Origin: Nymphaea colorata
Taxonomy: Eukaryota; Streptophyta; Magnoliopsida; Nymphaeales; Nymphaeaceae
Length of the DNA: 64,000 bases
Assembly: GCF_008831285.2 (NCBI RefSeq)
Contig: NC_045144.1
Span: 25,452,872 to 25,516,871, forward strand
Direction of reading: 5' to 3'
How positions within the stretch are numbered: the stretch's first letter is position 1; every line of letters begins with the position of its first letter. Positions 1 through 11,016 of the stretch are shown here, one piece after another. The position numbers and the translations under genes are program-made. The notes under the pieces are model-generated. The model was given only the letters and a program-made list of their open reading frames with translations, did no database searches and was not told the DNA's origin.

Positions 1-227
1 CCACTTAGAGAAAATGTAGGCCATAATCTATCTGCTGGAGTTGGAAGTTTGGCTTCTGTACTTAAGTTCAGTCAAATATCCTACCTGTTCAATGTTCAGT
101 TAAATATCCTATCTGCGACATGTTGTGACTAATGCGAGACATCTACGGATGAAAAATTATCAGGCAATTAACGAGCATATTTCCGTGCAAGACAAGAAAT
201 AAGTAGCTGGGAAAGAAGAGAGCATAC

Positions 228-1365
228 AATCTTGACCGGCAAAATGGGATCAGAAATTGAAAGCGTCAAATTTTCATTCCATTCTGGATTGACATTCTGC
301 TTTATGACACGAGTCTTCAGTTTCTGCATAACAAATATTCAAATTAGTATAAAGGAGGATTGTAGGAATTGAAAAATGTAATTTCATGCTATGCACAAAG
401 GTCACAATTAACAATAGTAAGCTAAGTTCGTATGCAACGAAACGACATAAACAATTTCATACGTGCAAATCTCCATTCACATGAACATCCGATAACTCCA
501 ACATTTTAAATTGCAGTAGCTTTTGGATGCTTTATTTATGCAGTTCAACTTGATACAAGGTTACCAAAGCATCCTATATAAACAGGTTGCAGAAGTCTAC
601 CAAAAGCAGAACACAGGTTCACCCTTTTCCAGAGAAGTATGGTGCGTTTCTGGTTTTTAAAAGATAATCCCATAGCAGTTATCTCGTCAAGATAATATAG
701 CTACCATCCACCGTTTTCCGTGTACTCATCTATTTGTTCTACTGCTGGAAACAGTTCTCTCCATGATATACCCTGCTGCGCACAATTTGCAGAGGCCACG
801 GTGAATCTGTTGCAAATTCCTCTCGGCAGGGAAAACCTTTCGTCTATTTCCTATTTTAGACAAACAAACTGAAAAACAGAGAAGGCTGAGCGAGGGAGAA
901 GCCCTGAGCATGTGCTCATAGAAAGAAACAGACAAATTTACTGGCCATTATCTTGGGGATGAAGGTTACCCATTTTCAATTATGAACAACAGTTGCGCCT
1001 TCAGTTTTTTTATGAGAAAATCTGTTCAGCTTTCAGAAGAGCAAACATATTGGCAACATATTTTCTGTTTTAGACAAAGAAAATTAAAAAGAGAGCAGAT
1101 TGAGCAAGAGAGAAACCCCTGAGCAAGAAGTCAAATTTATTGTCAATTATCTAGAGGATCAACATTAGCCGTGACCAATTATGAACATCAATTACGCCCT
1201 CGTATTGTTAGAGCATATCTGTTCAGGGTACTTGAGAGGGGAGAGAGAGAGTGGGTGTGTATGAGAGAGAGAGAGAGAGTGGCGGATCATATGCAATAAT
1301 TGAAATCCAAAAGAAACAAAACGAGGCCAAACAAGAAACAAACCACCATCACAGACGCGCACACA

Positions 1366-1400
<35 letters not shown>

Positions 1401-1466
1401 GCGGATCATCTGTAACTATTGAAATCCAAAAGAACCAAAACGAAGCCAAATAGGAAGCAAAGCACC

Positions 1467-1499
<33 letters not shown>

Positions 1500-1847
1500 T
1501 GAAAACGCCGAGGAAAAAAAAACGCGAGCCACTAACATACAAGAAAAGCTGCATTCCTCATAAAAAAAGTTCAAAAAACCAACAACCGAAAAAGCGGATC
1601 ACATTCACACAAACCAAACGACAACCTCCAGGAAACACAACAAGAATCACAAAACCAAAAAAATTCAGACTCAAATAAAACCAGTGAACACCTCCATCAC
1701 CAAGACAAAGAAGAAGGAGGAGGAGGGGGAGGAAACCTGCTTGCCCATCCGGACAACAACATAAGGATCACTAGATTTGACGTCCCTGACGGCCAAATCC
1801 ACGCCTCTGATCACCCTGATCCTGAGCAGACCGTGAACGTGATCCAT
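228..1847 (-). CDS. CAR-type C2-domain protein, gene A (partial, exons 1-2)
   Basis: Small C2-domain ABA-related (CAR) family protein. Known members bind anionic membranes with Ca2+ and bring PYR/PYL abscisic-acid receptors to the plasma membrane. Exon 1 is 1737-1847 (37 codons, ending GKQ before a GT donor) and exon 2 is 228-323 (32 codons, K..NPEW..I), with an AG acceptor and GT donor. Both introns are phase 0, as in genes B and C. The C2 first-loop aspartates are present (R21-D22 and S26-D27-P28). Exon 3, with the second Ca2+ loop and the CAR signature region, lies beyond the left edge. An in-frame ATG at 1904 would add 19 residues rich in Ser and Pro. I prefer the ATG at 1847 because it gives the same 37-codon first exon as the paralogues and because a TATA-like box sits only 13 bases above 1904. 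Intron 1 is 1413 bases. Confidence 0.9.
848..1498. repeat. Tandem duplications and GA/CA microsatellites in gene A intron 1
   Basis: Two layers of duplication are visible. About 848-1010 and 1062-1210 are diverged copies (both contain TTTTAGACAAA, then a GAG-rich stretch, then a CAATTATGAACA motif). About 1280-1352 and 1400-1470 are closer copies sharing TTGAAATCCAAAAGAA. Simple repeats lie between and after them: GA near 1236-1282, CA then GA at 1361-1400, and GA at 1470-1498. Confidence 0.75.
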
Positions 1848-1916
1848 CTGTTTCTTTGAATGTGGCGAGGATGGTGGTGACAATGACGAAGACGCTGAAT
1901 CCATGGTCGCCTCCTC

Positions 1917-1923
1917 CTTTATA
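1917..1923 (-). promoter_or_regulatory. TATA-like box upstream of gene A
   Basis: On the minus strand the sequence reads TATATATAAAG just upstream of the longer reading frame of gene A. A start of transcription 25-35 bases downstream would fall near 1890, inside the extended N-terminus, leaving a short leader before the ATG at 1847. The run of AT dinucleotides means the match could be chance. Confidence 0.4.
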
Positions 1924-3724
1924 TATATTCACGTACATGCACCGCACGTACCTGTACCAATCACAATTCACCTAGCAGTCCTTTTCTTCCTCCTCCTCGT
2001 CGTCCCTTTTACAGTTTATCTCTCTTCTGCTTCTCCTTCTCTCTCCCCCCACGACTTCCCTTCTTCTGGAAGAGGACGAAGAAAATTAAACGGTCAGCTG
2101 TAGGAAGAGGGAGCTCGGTCCCCGCTTCCCGCGGTGAAACCATTCACCTCGCTCCATAGGATCCGAACTCCATTACCCGGTCAAAAAGATTCTCATATCC
2201 GATCCATCTTGTCCGGACCCGCCTTGGAGGTGAAAATTAAGACACGATGAAGTTTTTTGTGGGTTTCCAAAGGAAGTTTTTAGAGTTTTTTTTCTTGTTA
2301 ATAAGCTATAATTTTTGAAAAATTGCTTTTTCTTTTGGTCTTATCATTTGATTATAATTTCTAAAAGAAGCTACCTTTTTTTTATTAACAAAGATTTTAT
2401 TTTTTTATAAAAATTATTAACCAAGGGCTTGAAATAAACTTTTACTAACTAAAAATGAATAGAATGTAATTTCGCCGTAGAAGGATAATGTTGAAAAGAA
2501 AATCAGCTAACATTTTTAATTTTTCATATTAGTAAAATTTCACTTTAAGTTCTTCATTGGTAAATTTTGCCAAAAAATACAAATTTTATTAAGAAATTTA
2601 TGATTCTTTTTTTTGGACAATTATGGTCCTTGTAACTACTAAAAAGTAAGATACTTAGTTTAAATCATAGTTATAAATAGCATTTTGAAATTTTTAACGG
2701 TTAAGTTTTTCTTGGATGTAATACAGAGTGTTTTAAAAAACCAAAACAAAAAAAAAAATATGGTAAATTTTTAAAAATTTTAAAAAAATAAAAAAAAGTA
2801 AAATAAGTGAAAAACTAATAACACAAACATTAAAAGATATGTAGATTTGTAACAAATAAAAAAAACTGTTTGACATTAAAAAGCTAAAAAAATGAAAAAA
2901 CTGAAAAAAATGCCTTAAAAATGTGAAACGTTTTTTTTCAAAAAAACACATTTTTTTTTTTAAGTTTTAAACGACTACTTAGACTTTGGTTTAAATCATG
3001 CTCTATGAAAAATGTTAAAAATCCATGGTTGCTCTTTTAAGTTGCAAACTGTTTTTATGTCTATTTCTTTACTTTGTCTAAAAAAAGGTGCAATTGTTGC
3101 TTTCTTTTACTTCACTAATATTTTAGCCGGAGCTGAGAGATAAATCATGGGGTCATTATTTTACAGTTAGCAAAAAAGTAACGTGTGTAGGAAAAAATCA
3201 AAAGTATAAAGTGCATATTGAATATTGTCCAAAAAAAGGAGGTTCCCCGGTGAAAGTTCCGGAATAAAAAAATAATTATTTTATTTATTTTTTTGTTTGA
3301 AGTGGCTAATTCAGTGGAAAGCGACTTCCATGTTGTGCCATCAATATGGGATGACCTGCAGGTGTAGCCACATGAGATATTTTCGTAATTTTGTAGGATA
3401 TTTTTTTTAAGTCCCAGTTTTACCCTCGAGGGAAATCTTCAAAATTGGCTCTTTTTATATAAATATTTAGAAATAAATAAATTAATTTTTAAAGGTTATT
3501 ATTTTTTTCTGAGTGGTTTATTCTACCGCCTTCCTTCGGGTGACTTGAGATGGATTAGAAATCAAGGGATTTTTTTTTCTACCCACTGTAACTTTCTTTT
3601 TTTTCTTTTTTTGTGCCGAAGGACTCCTGGATCTTAAAAAAAAAAAGAGAGAGAGAGTAAAAGAAGGGTTCTTTTTTTTTTTTCTACCCAATGTTAGGGT
3701 TAGCTAAATAATAGTTCTAACAAT
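1924..3724. other. Intergenic AT-rich sequence upstream of gene A
   Basis: From about 1970 to 2230 there is a pyrimidine-rich, moderately GC stretch that probably belongs to the gene A promoter. From 2240 to 3720 the sequence is strongly AT-rich with many A and T homopolymers. I see no coding exon, RNA gene or element ends. Confidence 0.5.
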
Positions 3725-4093
3725 TAGGTGTCAACAACAACTCAAGCTACTCGAACTCGACTCATTAAAGCTCAACTCGTGAACAAGTTTGAGCAGAGTC
3801 GTTTGCTTAAGGAGTCAAGCTCAAATTCATGAGTCAACTCGTTCCAATAATCGAGTTGAGTTCGAGCTCAACAAGTAACGATAAATATCAATTATATTCA
3901 AACAAGTTTATTGAGCCTTAATCGAGGCGAGCTCGAGCTGCTTCCGTCGAGCTATTCTCGAGCTCAAACCAAGTCGAGCTCAAACCAAGTCGAGCTCGAG
4001 GTTTAATTAATCGAGTCGAGCTCGATGTTTCAATAATCGAGCCGAGCTCGAGCTGACTGAACTCAGGCTTGACTCGGCTAGGGTTTACCCCTA
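3725..4093. mobile_element. hAT-like MITE with near-perfect 8-bp TSD
   Basis: Non-autonomous element of 369 bp. The left end reads TAGGTGTCAAC and the right end, on the other strand, TAGGGGTAAAC. It is flanked by CTAACAAT (3717-3724) and CTCACAAT (4094-4101), an 8-bp target-site duplication with one mismatch, as expected for the hAT superfamily. The interior is packed with GAGCTCGAG-type subterminal motifs in both orientations. There is no coding capacity. Confidence 0.75.
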
Positions 4094-5842
4094 CTCACAA
4101 TACACCGATTTTAAAATCCAAGGCAAACAAACAGACCCAAAGTGTTGGGCCCCATGGATTTAAGTCTTGATCTTTTTTATCCAGGCGTGTTTGAGGGACA
4201 AAAAGTCAGTGGTCTGAGTGGAAACAGAGCCTTGTCCAAGGAGCATGCCCCGTCATTTGGTACCAAAAAAAAAAAGTCTTAGTGGATCTAGTAAATTTGG
4301 ATTCAAATCTGGATCAATGACTATCCGAGCCACCTAATTGGACCTGGGACCATGTAAGCTAGTTTGTGGGCATATCGGTTCCCATGTGATTAAAAAAAAA
4401 AGTAGAAGCCACTTGCTTTGTCTTTCTTATCTTTTTCCTTTATATATTTGACTTCCGGGGACCAATGCTTCCATTTTCTATGGAATTTAGTTGACGAAAT
4501 TTAATGGGACAATTCACAGAAGGAGCAGATTTATGTGATTATTTTTCTCAAATTTCATTAATAACCCAGTTTTTTGTCAATATTTCTTGAAAAGAGTGCA
4601 TGTTTTTCTGTTTTGATAAAGAATCCTTTTCATTTTAAACATGAAAAAACGTGAGAAAATGAAATGCCGTTTAAAACTTAAAAAAAACGTGTCTTTTTGA
4701 AAAAAACATTAAAAACGAACAAAACACAATTTTTAACGTGTTTTTTCATTTTTTTAATGCCAAGCAGTTTTTTATTCGTTTTTCGTTTCTTATTTGTATG
4801 TTTGTATTATTATTTTTTCACTTATTCTATTTTTTCTTCATTTTTAGTTTTTTAATTAAAAAAACTGTTTTTTTTTCATTTTTCTCTTGTTTTTCAAGTC
4901 CTCCGTATTATACTTGAGAAAAACCTCACTGTTTAAAAGTTTGAGACGTTATTTGTGACTGTAATTCAAAGTTCAAACCAAGAAAAGTTAACACAGACCA
5001 CCATGCTCTCTATTCATTACTTGGTAGAGATAGAAAGAGAGAAACCGGCATAGATCTTGTTACAAGTTGAGTATGAACTATTAAAAATTTAAAATTATAT
5101 AACTAGTGCTTCTAAACCAAAATTTTCTAACTCAGCTCTTATCCAATGAATGTATAGTCTTTACTCTTTATGCAACTCATTTTGTGTATAATCATTTCTT
5201 TTGGGTATGTATCCATAATCTAGGTCATTGGATTCTTGAAAACCATGTCTCAGAATTCAGATAAGAACATCAGAATTGTGGACCCGGTCCAACTTGTAAA
5301 CGAATTAGCTGATGCAGGTTGGGGACCCGCATGTTCTTGACATGTATGCAACTACTTGTTCAATCTCATATAACATTTAATCTTAATTAGCCTGAACTTA
5401 TAATGATGTACAATTAGGAATTTATTAGCATATAATATGGCAGTCAATTGCTGAAGGGGCACCAATATGTAAATAAACAAATAGAGCCATGAAACTAATA
5501 CGTGATAAAGCGTTTTGATGGGTAATTATTTTTTTGCTGACTTAATTTGCCTACAAAATATACAAGTCATCCTTTTCAGTTTTGTAACGTAACAACCCAT
5601 TTTGAAAAGTTTGGTGTAATATTGAAGATTGTAAGAGATTTTCAAAGAATAGAACCGAAACTGCTAGGAGGTGGGTTGGGATCTGTTGAACCAAGGGCTT
5701 GAGCCTGATGTAGAAGTGAGTCGAGTCGTTTAAGTTCATATGCTACCGCAAGTACTCTGCTTCAACCTGTCCAATTACACCCATTGATGCCATTCATCTC
5801 GCCTATGGCTGAATTTGAGTCCCTTGCTTTCTACAATGCCAG
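4094..5842. other. Intergenic sequence, no gene seen
   Basis: AT-rich spacer between genes A and B. It contains long A and T runs at 4640-4920 and otherwise unremarkable sequence. No exon with recognisable protein similarity was found on either strand. Confidence 0.5.
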
Positions 5843-5990
5843 CCTCAAGTGGCATATCATAGCTGGTTAGGTAGGAAGGTGAGAGCCTCATCACCAGTTC
5901 GAATCTGATTGGCGTTCCGCCCATACTTCACGGGCCATTGGCACTTCCTAAAGCCTATCGGAACGTCCACATAAAACCTAAAAGTTTGCT
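5843..5990 (+). mobile_element. Possible tRNA-derived SINE head
   Basis: A polymerase III-like A box (TAGCTGGTTAGG, 5860-5871) is followed about 35 bases later by a good B box (GTTCGAATCTG, 5897-5907). This is the spacing expected in a tRNA-related SINE head. The sequence does not fold into a complete tRNA cloverleaf, and I could not define a 3' tail or a target-site duplication, so the assignment is tentative. Confidence 0.35.
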
Positions 5991-6336
5991 TATTTACATA
6001 TGAATGCACATCAATTATTTAATAATTTACACATTGGTACTCTTTAACTATTTTTATATATCCAAATGGACCAAGATTTTGGCTTTGGTTAAAAAATTTC
6101 TAGCTTGGCCGCTAGTAATAAAGTTACAGCTGATGGTGATAGTTTTGTTGATATACTGGGAAGGCACGGGCAGTGGAGGTGTGGCTGGGCTGCCGGAGTT
6201 GACTTTGAAAGGACTCGTCGTCTGCAATGGGTCAGCCCAGTTGTGCCGTGGGAGACGGCGTGACTTGACCTATGGTCTACCAACGAGAGCAATTACTTTT
6301 TACTGTTTACATGTCCAGAGTTTTTTTTTTTTTTTG

Positions 6337-7030
6337 AATTTTGATATCAGAATTTAAAAAAAAATGGAAAGAAAATTCCACCTCAAATTTAAATTGAAAT
6401 GGAAATTTCATTTCTAGCTTCTATTCCGGAGTTTTTTCAACGTTTGGTGGCCATGAATTTTGATTTTAGAATTAAAATATTGGAAACAAAATTTCACCTC
6501 CAATTAAAATTGAGATGGAAATTCGATTTCCGGTTTTCATTTGTATTTGATAGTTTAAAATTTTGATTTTCGAATTGAAAATGTTGTGTTTGATAGTTAA
6601 AATTGTAGAATTGAGCCTCCTTGAAGATCAAATTCCAGTTCTGCCCCAGCTACTGCCTCTTACACTTGGCCCCGAAATGCCACAATCCAACTTACCCAAG
6701 GGTGAAGCTAGAATTTTCTTTTAAATAAAATTTTTCTCAGCTAGGTTTACGATGGACCAGTCGAGCCCAGTAAGCTGAACCAGACTTAGACCGATCAGGA
6801 CGTTGACGGAAAAGGACTCATTAAAATTGGTCCGACCAACCGGCCAAGAACACGTGTTGCCTTACCAACAATCCTTTTTCCCTTTGTTGACCCAAAAAGG
6901 GGTCATACTCGGTTCAAATCTAGGGTTTTTCAAGCTAAATTTGATCGGGTTTAGACTCAGTCTTGGCTCGAAGAGGACTCCATAAAATTGGGCCGACCAG
7001 CCGACCAAGAACATGTGTGGCCCGAACCTG
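6337..7030. repeat. Two pairs of diverged direct repeats
   Basis: About 6337-6415 and 6454-6530 share a sequence around ATTTCACCTC and GAAATTGAGATGGAAATT-like motifs. About 6813-6860 and 6972-7024 share the order ACTC..TAAAATTGG..CGACCA..CCAAGAACA. Both pairs look like old local duplications, perhaps remnants of transposons. No coding function is apparent. Confidence 0.5.
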
Positions 7031-7355
7031 AAGTAGCTTGTAGTGTCACTTTTAGATCGAATTTCAGATTCAATATGCAATGTAATTCCGTTCACTTATT
7101 AAATCTGATGAATCAGATCTGACTTTGGGTTGGCAGCGAATTTGGGGATATTCGGCATTTTTTCTTCTAATATGTTGAATTGACCAGGGGAGGTCAGGCA
7201 GGTAATGCAAGGCTTGATTGGTGGAAGACCATGAATCTGCCTAACTATCACTGCATCACTTTATGTTGTTCTTTGACTTAATTTGCGTCTGTTTAAAAAA
7301 AATTATGGTAGTCCAAGAATCCAATTGGATCCTAACTTCTCATTATTCAGAAACT

Positions 7356-7382
7356 TATATATATATATATATATATATATAC
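7356..7382. repeat. (AT)n microsatellite
   Basis: An uninterrupted AT dinucleotide run of about 26 bases. A second, shorter AT run lies at 7751-7769 next to the CTCTCT tracts of the following minisatellite. Confidence 0.9.
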
Positions 7383-7656
7383 TTAAATGTTATATGAATA
7401 TGGAACAATATCTGCCTTTGATCTTTTTTAGAGAAAATAAAGAGAAAAAAAATGTGATGAACTAATACTAGATGATAACAATACCTAATCACATTTTTTT
7501 CTTTGTTCCCTTTTTATGAAGGCAGCCTGATGCATTTCATTGGGCAGCCTTTAATCACATGTGTGTCCTATTAATGTATTGGGACTTGTGCTCCAAGAAA
7601 TGGAGGGTTCCTTTGCTTAAATCTGCCCAGAAAATCCAGCTTTGTCTTCTTTTTCT

Positions 7657-7749
7657 CTTTCTTTAATTTTGGTATACATCCTTATTTTATCGGCTCTCTC
7701 TCTCTCTTTAATTTTGATATACATTTTTATTTTATCGGCTCTCTCTCTC
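7657..7749. repeat. Two-copy tandem repeat, about 47 bp
   Basis: Copies at about 7657-7699 and 7703-7749 share CTTTAATTTTG, ATACAT and TTATTTTATCGGCTCTCTC, with a few substitutions. Confidence 0.75.
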
Positions 7750-7780
7750 ATATATATATATATATATAACAATTGTCCGA

Positions 7781-7940
7781 ACCAAGTAGTAAATGCTTGT
7801 ATTATTGTCTCGTACGACCTGGCTTTGTCCGTCCAAACCAAGTAAATGTTTGTATTATTGTCTCCTACGACCTGACTTTGTCTGTTTGAATCACGTAAAT
7901 CTTTGTGTCATTGTTTCCTACGACCTAGTTTTCCTGCATT
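7781..7940. repeat. Three-copy minisatellite, about 55 bp
   Basis: Three consecutive diverged copies (7781-7835, 7836-7891, 7892-7940), each with the pattern GTAAATG..TTGT..ATTGT..CTACGACCT followed by CTTTGTC-like sequence. The third copy is the most diverged. Confidence 0.8.
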
Positions 7941-8336
7941 TTCTTGGAGTCTTTAATAACATGGACCACTCATCTTCTTTGTCAGAGTCATCAATGAAAC
8001 TAATAAAGATACACAGACAAATAGTTTTCATAAACAGGAAGACCTTCAAGGTGAAAGGCATAAGGCCTGATTCTGACTAGCGCCAGGAGTTTTGGCCAAG
8101 TCAACAAATGGGGATTTGTATTTGGAACCTGATAAATGCTTAACTTTTTCTAACTGTCAATACTTTTGGCAATTTAACAATAAATTTGATCAGTCTTTAG
8201 TGTAGGCCTCAAAAAAATTATTCAGAAATAAATGGTCTTCCTCCGCCTAGCTTTTCAATTGATTCTGGTGGAATTGGTCGTTGCACCCAGCTGTAGCTCT
8301 ACATAAGAGCTGCAACTTGCAGCCTTTTGTTCTTGC

Positions 8337-8340
<4 letters not shown>

Positions 8341-8379
<39 letters not shown>
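8341..8379. repeat. (ATT)13 microsatellite
   Basis: Perfect ATT trinucleotide run of 39 bases, bounded by a TTTT tract on the left and GACCCTG on the right. Confidence 0.95.
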
Positions 8380-11016
8380 GACCCTGTCAAGAGGTTCGAA
8401 CGTGTGGAGCTTCCGCAGCCTGGCAGAAGGCCGAAGCTTTCACTCAATTTCTTATCTACTTAAAGTATAAAGCCTGCTTTCTTGTTTAGATTGTGCCTCC
8501 ACGGTGCTTCAGTTTGCATGTGATTGATAAATAAGCAGTTTCTTGGGACCTGTGTCCCTGTTTAAAGAAGGAAGCGTTTTTTTTTTTCATTCTTCTGTTC
8601 CATGCATTCCATCGTGAGAGATGAAGAAACACTGGAATGCAGAGTAACTGATCCACATTTGATAACAGAAGGTTTAAAACACCAGGTTATTTTATGAATT
8701 TGTTCGAAAATTTAGAATATTAGTCTATCCCAATCTTTGGGATGGATTAATGGAATACTGTTTTAGTGTTCTTGTGTAGTGCAAGAATGCTGCTGGTATT
8801 GCCGAAAGCCCGAGTTTTTACAATTGAAAAACATCAAAAATTTTCTCATCAACATTAGAAAAGAAGAAAATTGCAGTTGCCAGGTGAATGGCGTGGAGAA
8901 TCCAATTATGTGACAACCCAAAAACCAGAGTATGAGAACATGCTCTGGATTATGAGGTGTTAGCTTGCAGGAGCTGAAAAAGAAATATTATGTTTTCTCA
9001 TCGAGAAACCTTTCCTGTGGCCGACACTTACATTGACAAAAAATAAGCAAAATTTCCACAAGTTCCTTGAGAAATTGAAGCTTTCTGGTTTCCACATGCC
9101 AGTTAAGATTATGTATTTCTTTGGGTTGAGGGAAGAGGCGATGAAAGTAACGGGAGGAAAGCAGACATAGAGGACGAATTTGAACCAATCAAAATTTGGA
9201 TTATCCTGACGTGCATGAGAGGAAATACTGTATGGAGAAGAAGAAGAAGATCATGAATAAGAAGAAGATGAGAGAGATCGAGAAGATAAATGATCACAGC
9301 AGTGTGAATGAAGAGGCCAAGAAGATATGATGATTGCGACCAAGTTTGTGATAAGGTGAGAAGAACCACTAATTTTAGTTTGAAAAATTTTCCAATCCGA
9401 AACCTATAGCTTGTTTTTATATTTTATCATCTGTAATAATTTTGCTGCCTTCAGCGAATTTGTTGTATACTTTCCTGTCCAGACTTGTCCAGACTTGCAG
9501 AAAGGAAATCAACAACTGAAAAAAATTTCAAAACTATAGCTTAAACTTTTGAACCCAATTGTTACTATCTAATAGTTTTCATTTTTCAGGTGAGCAAGAA
9601 GCTAATTCCATTGATTGATTGGGAAGTGAGCGCCCACACTCCCGTAGGTTTTTGTTATCGTAGATCACATGCATATAGACAGATATTTCTAAGAAGTAGA
9701 GAGTGTCTCAAAAGCTGCAAGGAATGTTTCAAACAGGAAACTGAGCTTCTTGAGACAATCAATCTCATTCTCCCAAAGACGAACTACAATTTCCTGCAAC
9801 CAAGAAGGTGCGAGAGGAGGGTGTGTCATGGCACCCCATCTCAGACTACATGTCTGAGATAGGGTGTCTCCTGACACCCTATATCAGGCACTCAAGCAGG
9901 CCTTACGGAGCATTTGATTACCACAAAACTGCGGCTCTTATTTATCAACATGAAAGTTTTGGAACTGTGGAATTAAGATCCCTCCTGTTTATCATCCACG
10001 CATCTTTGGCTGTGATGGGAATGGTTTGATTTCATATCTATGGAGTAAAGATTCATTGATTACAGATTCCTGTTGTAACCATGCATCTTTCAAACGGAAG
10101 ATCTAAGATCATCCCTGTTGAAATCCATAATGGCGGCATCTGCAGACCCTTTACGCAGCCGATTCTGCAGTCACGGAAGGAAGTTCCTTTTCTATCTCTA
10201 GCAGGAGCTGGTAAAGGATCCATTCCAGTATGGGAAATCAATTTGCCTTGTTTGGCAGTTAAGATTTACCTTGGACCCAAGCCTCTTTGTATTTAATGGA
10301 TCTTAACTCCGCTATTTTGCAATCTATTCTCTTATACCAGTTCGATGGTTGGATTAGTAGCGATTACAAGACACCTATCAGATCATCCATCAAGGAGAAG
10401 ATCCTTTGCAAAGGTGAAAACTGGATCAACAACAAAACAGAAAATATTCAAGGAAAAATCAGGGAAAGTAAACGTCTGTGAGACTTCGGAATCTTTAATT
10501 GTTCGAGGGAAGATATACTAAAACCTCAATATATAAAAAAACATACCAAAAAGTAAATAAGAGAGAGTAGGCCAAAGATATTGTTTTATGACACTGAAGC
10601 AATGATATAACAGAAGATTTTGAGGTAGGTATATTTTGAAAATATTCATTTTTCCTTTCCGTTTTAAATTGGCATTTGAGAATATCAAAATAGAATGTCA
10701 GCCATCGTCAGAAACCTCACAGGTATTGGTGACAAGAAAATAATGCATAGATTGTGGTAGCAAGAGTGAAGTCATGCGCCATCTTCCTAACCCTCTGGTG
10801 CACGAGATTTGTTGAGCATTTTAAGAACGAGGCCATGAAAAGGCACTTTGCTTTTCCTTTCTCATGTATTTCTCGAGACGCTAAGGTGACTGGTGCGCTA
10901 AGACTGATATTTCCTGGTGTTGGATACAACATTGTATCTTTTACAGTTGACTAAACATGAATTCAGATGCCTGACTGAAACTTTTTGTAGGTGATTGTTC
11001 AGATGGTGTCAATAAC
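8380..11016. other. Intergenic sequence downstream of gene B
   Basis: No protein-coding exon recognised. It contains a (GAA)n-rich purine tract at 9236-9290 and the strong palindrome at 9823-9877, listed separately. Composition is less AT-rich between 9590 and 10480, but reading frames there are short and match nothing I know. Confidence 0.45.
9823..9877. other. 55-bp palindrome / hairpin
   Basis: The arms pair over about 25 bases around a 5-base loop (TACAT, 9847-9851). The inner stem is ATCTCAGAC with GTCTGAGAT (9838-9846 and 9852-9860), perfect over 9 bp. The outer stem is GTGTCA with TGACAC (9823-9828 and 9872-9877). Between them a GGCACCC/GGGTGTC block is nearly complementary. It could be a MITE end, a small-RNA hairpin or a chance snap-back. 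Confidence 0.7.

Noticed and set aside
5860-5910. Intact tRNA gene
   Set aside because: Pol III-like boxes are present but no acceptor and anticodon stems pair, so at most it is a SINE head.
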